Source of the DNA: Streptococcus oralis ATCC 35037
GTDB lineage: Bacteria > Bacillota > Bacilli > Lactobacillales > Streptococcaceae
Direction: 5' to 3'
Assembly (NCBI RefSeq): GCF_900637025.1
Contig: NZ_LR134336.1
Location: 884,001 to 948,000, forward strand
DNA: 64,000 nt
Shown here: positions 34,234 to 43,043 of the stretch, piece by piece
How positions within the stretch are numbered: position 1 is the first letter of the stretch
Layout of the letters: the number at the start of each line of letters is the position of its first letter
Made by a program: the position numbers and the translations under genes
The notes under the pieces: generated by a model
What the model saw: only the letters and a program-made list of their open reading frames with translations
Told to the model about the DNA's origin: nothing
Databases searched by the model: none

Positions 34234-34242
34234 TGCTATAAT
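34234..34242 (+). promoter_or_regulatory. Extended -10 promoter
   Basis: TGCTATAAT, 31 bases before the lipoprotein gene, with no strong -35; it directly follows the terminator region. Confidence 0.6.
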
Positions 34243-34273
34243 AGTTTTAGACTTTTTATTTTTGGAGATATAA

Positions 34274-34945
34274 ATGAAAAAATATAAGCATTTATTATGG
34301 CTTTCTGGCCTGGTCATCGTTTTGATTTCGCTATCTTCATTGAATGCTTGTAGTTTGGGTGTTGAAACTATTCCCCAAAATAGAACAAAGGAACAGTACG
34401 AGTTTGAGAAAACGTTTGATCTCATGTTTAAATTTTTGGAACAAGAGCAGAAGGATTTTAATGGGCTGGAAGCTTATAAAAGTAGCGTCTATATAAAAAA
34501 TGGTGACGAAGTCAAAAGATATGAAATTGACCTAGATATTACCAAGGCAGATGGTAAGGGTGACTATAGAATACAAATCGGAGAAAACAAAAAAACGGTT
34601 CCCGTTAGTTATTCTAATGGCAAATTGCATTACGATTCGGAGATAGACCCTTTATTTGATGAAGAGATTCTTAATTTAGTTGTCAAAAGAGATGTTTTTG
34701 AGTCCTTGAATATAAAAAGAACGTTAAGAACTGGAACAACAGAGCTTAGTGAAATTATCTACCAGCCAGAAAATAACTCTGACCTCTTTCAGAAACTGAA
34801 AAGCAAATATGATCTACCAGAGGAAACAACGTGCCAAATTAGAATAGATCACTCAGATAAAACAAATTATGGGATTACAATACAGTTAACATCGAAAGAG
34901 ATGTCTGTCAAAATTGGTTTAACTATTATTAAAAAACGGGGCTAA
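34274..34945 (+). CDS. Lipoprotein of unknown function
   Basis: 223 aa. A lipoprotein signal is clear: MKKYK, a hydrophobic core (LLWLSGLVIVLISLSS) and a lipobox LNAC with Cys at residue 26. The mature part is beta-rich and acidic, without a recognised domain (YRIQIGENKKTVPVSY, TTELSEIIYQPENN). The next gene encodes a member of the LXG membrane-immunity family. Surface lipoproteins serve as immunity to some LXG toxins, so this pair could be a displaced immunity locus, but this is inference only. Confidence 0.65.
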   Translation: MKKYKHLLWLSGLVIVLISLSSLNACSLGVETIPQNRTKEQYEFEKTFDLMFKFLEQEQKDFNGLEAYKSSVYIKNGDEVKRYEIDLDITKADGKGDYRIQIGENKKTVPVSYSNGKLHYDSEIDPLFDEEILNLVVKRDVFESLNIKRTLRTGTTELSEIIYQPENNSDLFQKLKSKYDLPEETTCQIRIDHSDKTNYGITIQLTSKEMSVKIGLTIIKKRG

Positions 34946-35004
34946 CGATTTAGGAATGTTATTGAAAAGAGTTTTTTAACTCTGAGAAGGATTTAAAGGT
35001 GACT

Positions 35005-35667
35005 ATGAAAGTAAAATTTAAAGAAACGAATAAAGTATTTTTCAAAATAGTAGAAGTAGAGGGAGAAAAGTATATTCTAGATTTGACGACTGTTAGACCA
35101 AAATCCTATTTCTGGGGTTCTCTTCCCGATGAAATTACTGCAAAAATGCAAAAGTTAGATAAAAGAGATATGCGTTTTGAGAGTGTAGCTCCAACTATGA
35201 GTAAATCAATTGGGGTTGCAATTGGAACAGCAATAGGGGGTTCTGGCTATCGGCTTGTGACAAATTTTTTTAGAAACAATGGGATTAGTCACAACCTTCC
35301 TTTAAAGATAGGATTATATGGCTTGTTCATCTTCCTAGCTTATCTTGCTTTCTGGTTCATTGCCATAAGAGCTCGTCATAGCGTCCAAAAAAGACTTGAG
35401 AATAAAGCTTCAAATTATCAAATAACCTTTAAACCAGTTGGAAATAAACGTCAATTAAAACATTACAAACTTCTTCCTTTTATCCTTGTTCCGACTCTTG
35501 GATGTTTTGCATTCTATCTATATACTATTAACGGAACAGAGGGAGCCTTACTTGTTATTAATAGTATTCTATTATTGGGATTTTTTACAGTGATTTTAGG
35601 CATGTCACCACTCCGAGAAAGTGTCGAAAAGCAAGAACTTGTTTTTGAAAAGATCGAGAAGTTATAA
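35005..35667 (+). CDS. Membrane immunity paralogue, orphan
   Basis: 220 aa from ATG 35005 (AAAGG upstream; GTG 34999 adds two residues). It carries the same KYILDLTTVRPKSYFWG N-terminal block, LDKRDMRF segment and paired membrane regions as the proteins at 7827, 8578 and 9286, including EGALLVINS near the end. It lies 27 kb from its relatives with no toxin beside it. An orphan immunity gene of this type could protect against family A toxins of other strains. Confidence 0.7.
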   Translation: MKVKFKETNKVFFKIVEVEGEKYILDLTTVRPKSYFWGSLPDEITAKMQKLDKRDMRFESVAPTMSKSIGVAIGTAIGGSGYRLVTNFFRNNGISHNLPLKIGLYGLFIFLAYLAFWFIAIRARHSVQKRLENKASNYQITFKPVGNKRQLKHYKLLPFILVPTLGCFAFYLYTINGTEGALLVINSILLLGFFTVILGMSPLRESVEKQELVFEKIEKL

Positions 35668-35829
35668 ATTAAGATGAAAGATGTTTTATGATCTTCTTAT
35701 GCAGGTCACATTGGGCTATTTTATCAGAAAATTAGGGAACTGATTAGAGAGAATTCTGTTAGTCAATGACTCATTTAAGGTTCAGAACTGCTCTCGTAAT
35801 GCCGCATTATAATTTAGAAAAGGAGTAAA

Positions 35830-36591
35830 ATGAATTATCTAGAAATACGCAAGAAATATGGATTTTATAGAAAAGTTGCGATTGTTTTGGCTGTTCTTCT
35901 CAGCCTTTTTGTAGCTTGGATGGTGAAAGATAGGACTATTCAAACCCTTTGTATTTTTTTCATAAATGCACTCTTATTTCTTTTTATTGCACTAATCAGA
36001 AGAGGGTATGTAAGGAGTAGCACTAAGTTACTACATATGGACTTAGATTTACCATCTTGGAAGCAATACATTGAATTGAAGAAAGTTGCAAAAAGAGCTA
36101 TTATAAAAATGGATGTGACGCTAACATCTGTTGTCTATTCCTATATGATTGGTGATTTTGATGCTGCCATTAAGGAGGCTTTTGAAGCAATGACTAATCA
36201 AAAACTGAAGCCGAAATACAGGGATTTCTTTGAGAGTTACCTCATTCGCTCGAGTATTCTTGCGCATCCTGAGCTAACTAGGGACTAACTTGAACTTATG
36301 TTAAACAAAATGTCCATATCAGATCCAACTCTAGCTGAGAAAACAAAATGCGTGAGCAGTGCGCTCTACGATTTAACAATTACTCATCAAGCCAATGATT
36401 ACTTTGAAGACTTGGAAAACGAATTTAAATATCAACAATTGGAAATCACTTACTATCAAGCTTTGAACTCTAAATTAAAAGGAGAGGTGAGCAGGGCGAA
36501 TGAGTTGTTTAGAAAACTTGCTCAAGAAGATGAACAGCTCTATATCGTTCAGAAGTCTAAAGAATTTTTAAATAGTGAATCTATTAATTAG
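35830..36591 (+). pseudogene. Membrane protein gene split by an in-frame stop
   Basis: One frame of 254 codons from ATG 35830 (AAAGGAG) is interrupted only by TAA at 36286. The first part (152 aa) has two membrane helices (~18-60) and then a soluble helical region; the second (ATG 36298, 97 aa) continues with helix pairs of TPR-like type (NELFRKLAQEDEQLY). No frameshift separates them, so a single nonsense change, or a sequencing error, explains the break. Family not recognised. Confidence 0.7.
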
Positions 36592-36629
36592 CGATGAATA
36601 AGTACAGAAAAGGATAAAAAGGACTAAGT

Positions 36630-36992
36630 GTGAAATCAAATAAATTATTGCTAATAAACGGAGTTATTTCTTTTATAGGAGCTTTAACAATTGCTTACCT
36701 TTCTTCTAAAATGTGGACATTTGAAATCATTTACTGGGTGATACCTAAGCTTGTTAGACTTTCTAGTTGGGATGGAATCTACTTTTCAACTTGTTTAATA
36801 TTGCTGTTTTTTGGTTTTGTAGCATTCCTTCTTCATGATGAGAAATCAAAAGTCAATAAGAAGACTTATCAGTTTCTTTTGATTGCATCTATTATTGGTT
36901 TTATTCCGATATTAGCTGGATTTTCCAGTGTGTTCGCATTAGTTTCAGCTATTTTATACTTAATGGATTATATAAAATTGTCAAAAAAGTAA
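36630..36992 (+). CDS. Small membrane protein
   Basis: 120 aa from GTG 36630, after AAAAGGA. Three to four hydrophobic segments (about 7-25, 52-70, 82-112) and little soluble sequence. No family recognised. It follows the split gene at 35830 by 38 bases and probably shares its transcript. Confidence 0.55.
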   Translation: MKSNKLLLINGVISFIGALTIAYLSSKMWTFEIIYWVIPKLVRLSSWDGIYFSTCLILLFFGFVAFLLHDEKSKVNKKTYQFLLIASIIGFIPILAGFSSVFALVSAILYLMDYIKLSKK

Positions 36993-37122
36993 AGTAGTGG
37001 ATTGCTAACAATAAGTATTTATTCTTGTTTAAGTTGAGGTTAGTGCTTGATACATTAACGTCTCTATTCTAGTTAGTGGATTCGATTTTTCAAGCATTTG
37101 GATGGCGTTTACATAACTCAAG

Positions 37123-37131
37123 TGATATAAT
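37123..37131 (+). promoter_or_regulatory. Extended -10 promoter
   Basis: TGATATAAT, 42 bases before the lipid kinase start codon, same form as the effector-module promoters. The 180-base gap before the kinase holds nothing else recognisable. Confidence 0.6.
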
Positions 37132-37172
37132 TAGTTACTAGAATTTTTGTAACCATTAAAGGAGTATTATCA

Positions 37173-38054
37173 ATGAAAAAAGCAATGTTAATTATCAACC
37201 CTACCTCTGGTGGGGAAAAGGCTTTGGATTATAAGGTTAAGCTGGAGAATAAGGCCAAAGATTATTTTGAGCACGTGGAAACCAAAATTACCGAAAAAGC
37301 GCTGGATGCAACACACTTTGCTGAGGAAGCGTCTCGTGAACAGTACGATGCAGTGCTTGTTTTCGGTGGGGATGGGACTGTCAATGAAGTTATTTCGGGT
37401 ATTGCTGAGAGAGACTACACTCCGAAGTTAGGGATTATCCCTGGCGGTACGGGCAACCTCATTACGAAACTGTTGGAAATCAATCAAGACATCGATGGCG
37501 CGATTGATGAACTTGATTTTAACTTAACCAATAAGATTGATATTGGTAAAGCAAATGACAACTATTTTGGTTATATCTTTAGTATTGGTTCTCTGCCTGA
37601 GGCGATTCACAATGTGGAAATCGAGGACAAGACAAAATTCGGTATTTTAGCCTATGCTGTAAATACCATGAAGTCTGTCATGACGGATCAGGTCTTTAAC
37701 ATTAAGGTTGAGACAGAAAATGGAAATTATGATGGTGAAGCGAGTCATGTTTTGGTTCTCTTGACAAATTACTTCGCTGATAAGAAAATCTTTGAAGAAA
37801 ACAAGGATGGCTACGCCAATATTTTGATTCTAAAAGATGCTTCTCTATTCTCTAAATTATCTGTCATTCCTGATTTACTAAAAGGGGATGTTGTTGGCAA
37901 TGATAATATTGAGTATATCAGAGCGCGCAATATTAAGATCTCTTCAGATAGTGAATTGGAGTCAGATGTTGACGGCGATAAGTCGGATAATCTACCTGTA
38001 GAGATTAAGGTACTGGGCCAGCATATTGAAGTCTTTTCACAACCGAAAGAGTAG
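37173..38054 (+). CDS. Diacylglycerol-kinase-family lipid kinase
   Basis: 293 aa, the usual length. LIINPTSGG (~7-14), the nucleotide-binding FGGDGTVNEV (~64-73) and GIIPGGTGNLI (~87-97) are diagnostic of the DAGK catalytic domain. The C-terminal half is the beta-sandwich part with DGEASHVLVLL and ESDVDGDK. It is likely cytosolic or membrane-associated, phosphorylating diacylglycerol or a related lipid to recycle it into phospholipid synthesis. It has its own promoter and AAAGGAG site. Confidence 0.85.
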   Translation: MKKAMLIINPTSGGEKALDYKVKLENKAKDYFEHVETKITEKALDATHFAEEASREQYDAVLVFGGDGTVNEVISGIAERDYTPKLGIIPGGTGNLITKLLEINQDIDGAIDELDFNLTNKIDIGKANDNYFGYIFSIGSLPEAIHNVEIEDKTKFGILAYAVNTMKSVMTDQVFNIKVETENGNYDGEASHVLVLLTNYFADKKIFEENKDGYANILILKDASLFSKLSVIPDLLKGDVVGNDNIEYIRARNIKISSDSELESDVDGDKSDNLPVEIKVLGQHIEVFSQPKE

Positions 38055-38117
38055 AAGGTAGAAACAAGTTTGTCTTTCACTGCTAAAACTGAATTCATAT
38101 CAACGATTGGAGGAGAA

Positions 38118-38609
38118 ATGAATTCTCTATTTGATGAATTTCGAACAATTTGTTCACATTTAAACCAAGTCGGAATCACTCCGACGCTCATGGGGTCTTT
38201 GGGGTTTGAATACCGTTCAAATGAAGAATGGCAGCCGTCTGACATTGACATTCATGTGCCTGGTGACCCTAGAGGTTGGGAAGCGCCTGATCATCTCAGG
38301 ATTTATGAGTGGGAAAAGATAATGAAAGTGATGAACCGCTTAGGCTACACCTTAATAGATATTCATGAGCACGAATTCCAAAAAGATGGCGTGAGCGTTG
38401 AATTTGGGAGTATCGATTCCTTACCTGATTTTGCAGGAGTATCTGAATCAGATATAGAGTTGATTCATCTCGAGGACATCACGTTTCGTGTTCCAAGTTT
38501 GGAACAGTTTTTAAGTATTTATAAGGCTTCTTCCCAAGATTCCTATCGAAATGAGAACAATAGCAATAAGGATTTTAAAAAGATAGAGTGGCTGGAAAGA
38601 CATTTGTAA
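38118..38609 (+). CDS. Nucleotidyltransferase-fold protein
   Basis: 163 aa from ATG 38118, preceded by GGAGGAG; a longer reading from 38070 lacks a site. The core GSLGFEYRS (~29-37) followed by PSDIDIHV (~44-51) is the minimal nucleotidyltransferase motif (GS then D-x-D), and EFGS at ~96-99 could supply the third acidic residue. Substrate unknown; resembles the MNT/aminoglycoside-adenylyl fold. A terminator follows. Confidence 0.6.
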   Translation: MNSLFDEFRTICSHLNQVGITPTLMGSLGFEYRSNEEWQPSDIDIHVPGDPRGWEAPDHLRIYEWEKIMKVMNRLGYTLIDIHEHEFQKDGVSVEFGSIDSLPDFAGVSESDIELIHLEDITFRVPSLEQFLSIYKASSQDSYRNENNSNKDFKKIEWLERHL

Positions 38610-38621
38610 ATCATTAATCAG

Positions 38622-38656
38622 AAAGTAGTAGGTATTTAATACTTACTGCTTTTTAT
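38622..38656 (+). terminator. Rho-independent terminator
   Basis: Long wobble-paired stem (AAAGTAGTAGGTA with TACTTACTGCTTT) followed by T-rich sequence, directly after the nucleotidyltransferase-like gene. Confidence 0.75.
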
Positions 38657-38692
38657 TTTGTAAAACAATCCACTCAAAACTATGGACAAGGC

Positions 38693-38721
38693 TTGAAAAT
38701 AAAATTTTAAAGTAGTATACT
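38693..38721 (+). promoter_or_regulatory. Sigma-A promoter of the GH13 gene
   Basis: TTGAAA and TATACT separated by 17 bases, 65 bases before the start codon. Confidence 0.75.
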
Positions 38722-38785
38722 AGAATTACAATCATGAAAACGTTTGCGCAGCAAGGTGAATAAAAGTAAACTAGGAGACAGAATA

Positions 38786-40528
38786 ATGGAATTAACAGCC
38801 ATTTACCACAGACCAGAGTCGGAGTATGCTTATCTCTATAAGGATAAGACAATGCACATTCGTATCCGGACTAAGAAAGATGATATTGAAAACATCAACT
38901 TGCATTATGGAGACACTTTTATCTTTTTAGAGGACCACTATGAAGCAAACAAGGCGATGGTCAAAGTGACTTCTGATGCCTTATTTGATTACTGGCAAGC
39001 AGAAGTTTCAGTGGGCTATGCTCGACTACAGTATCTTTTTGAACTCAAAGATAAGCAAGGTCAGAGTATTATTTATGGCGATAAGGGATGTGTTGAAAAC
39101 ACGCTAGAAAATCTTCATTATGAAGGAAATGGTTTTAAAATCCCGTATATCCATGAGATTGATGCTTGCCATGTTCCTGACTGGGTAGCAAAGACGGTAT
39201 GGTACCAGATTTTCCCAGAACGCTTTGCTAATGGAAACCCTGAGATTTCACCTGAAGGTGCGCTAGCTTGGGATTCCTCTATCAAACCAAAGACGAGCGA
39301 TTTCTTTGGTGGTGATTTACAAGGTATTATTAACCATCTGGATTACTTGCAAGATTTGGGCATTACAGGACTTTATCTCTGTCCGATTTTTGAATCCCCA
39401 AGCAATCACAAGTACAATACGACGGATTATTTCGAAATCGACCGTCATTTTGGAGATAAGGAGACCTTCCGTCGACTGGTGGACCAAGCCCATCAGAGAG
39501 GCATGAAAATCATGCTGGACGCTGTTTTTAACCATATCGGGGATCAGTCGCCACAATGGCAGGATGTTCTCAAACATGGTGAAGATTCCGTTTACAAAGA
39601 CTGGTTCCATGTTCAAGAGTTCCCTGTGACAAAGGATAAGCTGGGAAACCCAAGAAAACTCCCTTACCATACCTTTGCCTTTGCCAGCTATATGCCCAAG
39701 CTAAATACGGCCAATCATCAAGTGAGGGACTATTTGCTAAGCGTTGCGACCTACTGGATTGAAGAGTTTGATATTGATGCTTGGCGCCTGGATGTGGCCA
39801 ATGAAGTTGACCACCAATTTTGGAGAGATTTCCGTAAGGCTGTTTTGGCTAAAAAGCCTGACCTTTATATTCTTGGAGAGGTCTGGCACACTTCCCAGCC
39901 CTGGCTAAATGGCGATGAATTCCACGCAGTCATGAACTATCCTCTCTCCGACAGCATTAAGGATTATTTCTTGCGAGGGGTTAAGAAGTCACCTCAATTC
40001 ATCAATGAGATCAATGGCCAGTCTATGTACTATAGACAGCAGATTTCGGAAGTGATGTTCAATCTTTTGGATTCGCATGATACGGAGCGCATTTTGACTA
40101 CTGCCAAGGGAGATATCCAGCTTGTTAAGTCTGCCCTTGCCTGCCTCTTTTTGCAAAGGGGAACACCGTGTTTCTACTATGGAACTGAGTTGGAGTTAGG
40201 TGGAGGGCCAGACCCAGATTGTCGTCGTGTCATGCCTTGGGAACGTGTTTCCGATAGCAATGAGATGTTCAATTTTATGAAGAAATTGATTCAGGTTCGC
40301 AAGGATGCTTCAGGCATTATCCAACATGGCACCTATAGCCTAAAAGAAATCAAGCCGGACGTGCTATCTCTCGAATGGAATTATGATGGACAAAAGGTCC
40401 AAGCTATTTTTAACCAATCAACTGAAAATTATCTTGTAGATAGTGATGCTGTAGCTCTAGCAAGTCATTGCCAAGTATTGGACCAGCAACTGGTGATATT
40501 GCCTAAAGGTTTTGTGATTTTTTACTAG
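38786..40528 (+). CDS. GH13 alpha-glycosidase (neopullulanase/cyclomaltodextrinase type)
   Basis: 580 aa from ATG 38786 behind AGGAGAC. Residues 1-~120 form a CBM34-like N-terminal domain typical of GH13_20, which favours dimeric neopullulanase or cyclomaltodextrinase over secreted amylases. The catalytic barrel carries DAVFNH, AWRLDVANE (nucleophile D336), ILGEVW (acid/base E365) and LLDSHDTERI (third acid D432). No signal peptide is present, so it degrades imported maltodextrins or cyclodextrins in the cytoplasm. Single-gene unit with its own promoter. Confidence 0.9.
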   Translation: MELTAIYHRPESEYAYLYKDKTMHIRIRTKKDDIENINLHYGDTFIFLEDHYEANKAMVKVTSDALFDYWQAEVSVGYARLQYLFELKDKQGQSIIYGDKGCVENTLENLHYEGNGFKIPYIHEIDACHVPDWVAKTVWYQIFPERFANGNPEISPEGALAWDSSIKPKTSDFFGGDLQGIINHLDYLQDLGITGLYLCPIFESPSNHKYNTTDYFEIDRHFGDKETFRRLVDQAHQRGMKIMLDAVFNHIGDQSPQWQDVLKHGEDSVYKDWFHVQEFPVTKDKLGNPRKLPYHTFAFASYMPKLNTANHQVRDYLLSVATYWIEEFDIDAWRLDVANEVDHQFWRDFRKAVLAKKPDLYILGEVWHTSQPWLNGDEFHAVMNYPLSDSIKDYFLRGVKKSPQFINEINGQSMYYRQQISEVMFNLLDSHDTERILTTAKGDIQLVKSALACLFLQRGTPCFYYGTELELGGGPDPDCRRVMPWERVSDSNEMFNFMKKLIQVRKDASGIIQHGTYSLKEIKPDVLSLEWNYDGQKVQAIFNQSTENYLVDSDAVALASHCQVLDQQLVILPKGFVIFY

Positions 40529-40587
40529 GGAGAAATTAAAAGTGAAAAGAAAATTCTAGTATAGAAAGCATTTTACAAACAGACTAT

Positions 40588-40616
40588 TTGGTGTCTTGCT
40601 ACAACTGATATATAAT
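40588..40616 (+). promoter_or_regulatory. Sigma-A promoter
   Basis: TTGGTG and TATAAT with 17-base spacing, 31 bases before the small gene at 40648. Confidence 0.7.
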
Positions 40617-40647
40617 TTAACTTAGAGAGAATAGGAGGATTAATCAG

Positions 40648-40959
40648 ATGGAATTAAAAGATTTTACAGAAAAAGAACAGGAAATGATTAAGAAAGGGCT
40701 GACTACGTCTAAGATTAGTAACAAGGAAACTGCTGAGAAAATTCTTGCGCTTGTCCCACAAGACTTGATTAAGCGCATCCCTTTTTTTGTCAGAAAACAT
40801 GCTACAACACGTACTATTAAACGCATTTCAATTGAACACCCTGAACTCTACGCTGCAGCCCAAACAAGTGGTGAAATCCCAGAAAAAGAACGTGAAGAAT
40901 TGCGTCAGATTATCACGACTATCTTTGAACAAAAGATGAATAAGCATAGTATTAATTAG
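40648..40959 (+). CDS. Small conserved helical protein
   Basis: 103 aa, soluble, charged and helical, with RKHATTRTIKRISIEHPEL in the middle and EREELRQIITTIFEQK at the end. AGGAGG site and own promoter. Similar small proteins of unknown function occur in streptococci. It precedes the hydrolase gene by three bases, so the pair is co-transcribed. Confidence 0.6.
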   Translation: MELKDFTEKEQEMIKKGLTTSKISNKETAEKILALVPQDLIKRIPFFVRKHATTRTIKRISIEHPELYAAAQTSGEIPEKEREELRQIITTIFEQKMNKHSIN

Positions 40960-40962
40960 AGA

Positions 40963-41676
40963 ATGAAAATATATTTTATTGGCGGTTTGGGAAGTAATGT
41001 CTGTCATAGCAAGGATTTTCTTCAAGAGCTAGACTCGATTGCTTGTTTTATAAATCCATATGAAAAGTATTTTAGAGATGAAATAGAGTTGAAATCATGG
41101 TTTAAAAAGGAGATAGTTGGGGAAGAATCTATCTGTCTGATAGGCCATTCTCTCGGAGGAGATTTGGCTCGTTATTTCGCATCGGAATTTCAAGAAGTGA
41201 AAAAACTGATTCTTTTGGATGGTGGCTATTTAGATTTAGATAAGATTTTACTTTTAGATACAGAGTTAGAGGAAACCAAAAACTATATCAAGTCTCAAAA
41301 CCTTTCTGACATAGATATTCTTATTTCTAAAGAAAAATCTGAAGCAAAGCATTGGTCAAAAAATATGGAAGAAGCTGTAAGACATTCCTATCATTGGAAT
41401 GTGCAGTATAATAGATATGAGTTAGCTATAAATTATGAAAATATAGAAACGTTACTACAGCTACGGAGAAAAATACAAGCGTTTAAGAGAAAAGTGGGAA
41501 ATACCTTGTTTATTAGTCCTCGATATCCTAATGAAGTAGCATGGATAGAAGAGGCTCTAAAAGAATTGCCAGACTATTTTGATACTATTTTTCTAGATAA
41601 CTTTGATCATGAGCTTTATACTCAAGCACCTAAAGAAATTGCTTCTTTGATTAATGAGTGGCTCTCTTATTCTTAG
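40963..41676 (+). CDS. Alpha/beta hydrolase
   Basis: 237 aa. The start FIGGLGSN is the oxyanion-side motif, and LIGHSLGGDLAR (S63 nucleophile) is the nucleophile elbow. A late Asp (region NEVAWIEE/PDYFDTIF) and His in NFDHELY complete the likely triad. No signal peptide; substrate unknown. Linked to the upstream small gene. Confidence 0.75.
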   Translation: MKIYFIGGLGSNVCHSKDFLQELDSIACFINPYEKYFRDEIELKSWFKKEIVGEESICLIGHSLGGDLARYFASEFQEVKKLILLDGGYLDLDKILLLDTELEETKNYIKSQNLSDIDILISKEKSEAKHWSKNMEEAVRHSYHWNVQYNRYELAINYENIETLLQLRRKIQAFKRKVGNTLFISPRYPNEVAWIEEALKELPDYFDTIFLDNFDHELYTQAPKEIASLINEWLSYS

Positions 41677-41866
41677 CGAACGATTGATTGAACTATGATA
41701 ATTAATATAAGATTACAGTCTACTCAGATTCAATAAAAATCGTACACCTGATGATTTGTCTGGTGAAGGAAATATTCCACAGTACAGTCGGACGGGATAG
41801 ATAGAAATTGGTTATAGAATTTGTAAGAATAATAAATTTTAAACGTTAAGATGGAGGATTAAAGAG

Positions 41867-42421
41867 ATGGGAAAAATTGAATGGAACCAGATAAAGACGC
41901 GTTTAGATGCCTTGCTGGTCATTGATGAGTATCGAACAGATCCAAACGAGACCTGGCTTCGATTGATCGTTAAGACTGAGGAAAGCTATGGACTCCGTTA
42001 CCTTATCGACAACGGTTCTGGTGATTCTCTAGATGTGATCTTTACTGATAAAATCATCCTTATAAAGGGCTTTGATCATGAAAGCAGTTTGAGTCAATTT
42101 GCTGCGGATGAGTGGAATCAAGACATCATAGACGGATTTTATAGAGGACTGGATGAAAAGTATCAAAACCTATACTCAGAAGAGCAAAAAGATGAAACAA
42201 CCTTCTTTATCTGGTATGACGGTCAAGAACATCAAAATACCTATCAAGATCAGGACGGTGGCGAATGGTTATTATCCTATTTCTTTGACAGTTTTGAGAA
42301 ATTTCATGAGTTTGTGACGGATTACTATTCAATTACCGTAGATGAGGACTTACTTAGAAAACTTTACAATCAAGGACAGCTTTCAGAAGTAGAATTGGAG
42401 CAGTTGATTCATACTTCCTAG
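41867..42421 (+). CDS. Hypothetical acidic protein
   Basis: 184 aa, soluble, acidic, without a recognised domain. IEWNQIKTRLDALL opens it; a DSLDVIFTDKIILIKGFDHES block and FFIWYDGQEHQNTY follow, suggesting a beta-rich core. GGAGG is 11 bases before the ATG. The 190-base gap upstream shows no gene or clear promoter. Confidence 0.6.
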   Translation: MGKIEWNQIKTRLDALLVIDEYRTDPNETWLRLIVKTEESYGLRYLIDNGSGDSLDVIFTDKIILIKGFDHESSLSQFAADEWNQDIIDGFYRGLDEKYQNLYSEEQKDETTFFIWYDGQEHQNTYQDQDGGEWLLSYFFDSFEKFHEFVTDYYSITVDEDLLRKLYNQGQLSEVELEQLIHTS

Positions 42422-42616
42422 CTGGAAATATTTATGAAATCTGATGAAAAGAATTGATTTTCAATATCAAGTTATACTTTAAGAATTATTGAAGTAGTTA
42501 ATGTCTGTAGTTCCTTTTTTCTTATGCAGATAACGACTTAAAACGATTTCTTTTTATTGTTGAAAGATATTTCGCGAACAAAAAACAAAATTCTTTAAAA
42601 AAGTTTCACAAAATCC

Positions 42617-42645
42617 TTTACAAGTTCTTATAAACATGATATAGT
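42617..42645 (+). promoter_or_regulatory. Strong promoter of a structured RNA
   Basis: TTTACA and an extended TGATATAGT -10 with 17-base spacing. The next 300 bases hold no reading frame but many helices, so the product is an RNA starting near 42652. Confidence 0.8.
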
Positions 42646-42651
42646 TATTAG

Positions 42652-42978
42652 GCTTAGAAAATGAGATGATGTTTTCTAGCAAATATAAACCCGAGTAAAA
42701 AATGCCTACGGACAGGCAGGGTTGAATGCCGAAGCGTGGTTGAAAAGCCACATTATTGATAGGGTTAAAAGCCTACTTTTATAAGTTGATGTTAGGATAT
42801 TTGTCCTAATTCATAAATTTTAGTGTGGTGAAAGCACACGTCATCTTGTGAAACGATCAATAAAGTACGTAATATTTGCTACTAGAGAGTTAGGAAACAT
42901 CAGGAACAGACATACTCAACAGAAACCAAAATACACACGTCAGAAGATTGCAGAGCAGGTGAAAACCTGCTCTTTTTT
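42652..42978 (+). ncRNA. Structured non-coding RNA of about 327 nt, class unknown
   Basis: Promoter and terminator enclose a compact fold. Closing helices are GATGTTT (42668) with AAACATC (42895) and TAGCAAATAT (42677) with ATATTTGCTA (42872), joined without crossing. Inside are hairpins GCCT/AGGC (42704-42717), GTGG/CCAC around 42737-42752, TTAGGA/TCCTAA (42792-42809) and GTGTG/CACAC (42823-42839). The terminator at 42953 closes the 3' end. It could be a free small RNA or a leader of the polyamine operon with conditional termination. It lacks the hallmark sequences of tmRNA and RNase P that I know. Confidence 0.7.
42953..42978 (+). terminator. Rho-independent terminator of the structured RNA
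   Basis: GAGCAGGT-gaaa-ACCTGCTC, a perfect 8-bp stem, then six T. It lies 66 bases before the speA-like start. No second promoter is obvious between them, so read-through may feed the operon. Confidence 0.9.
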
Positions 42979-43043
42979 CATAAGTCAACCTTTAGTCGCC
43001 TTTATCTTCTTGAGGTGCTAAAAATACGGTAAAGGAGTATGTC

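Noticed and set aside
42652..42978. tmRNA or RNase P RNA
   Set aside because: No tag reading frame with tRNA-like ends, and no GAGGAAAGTCC-type core of RNase P.
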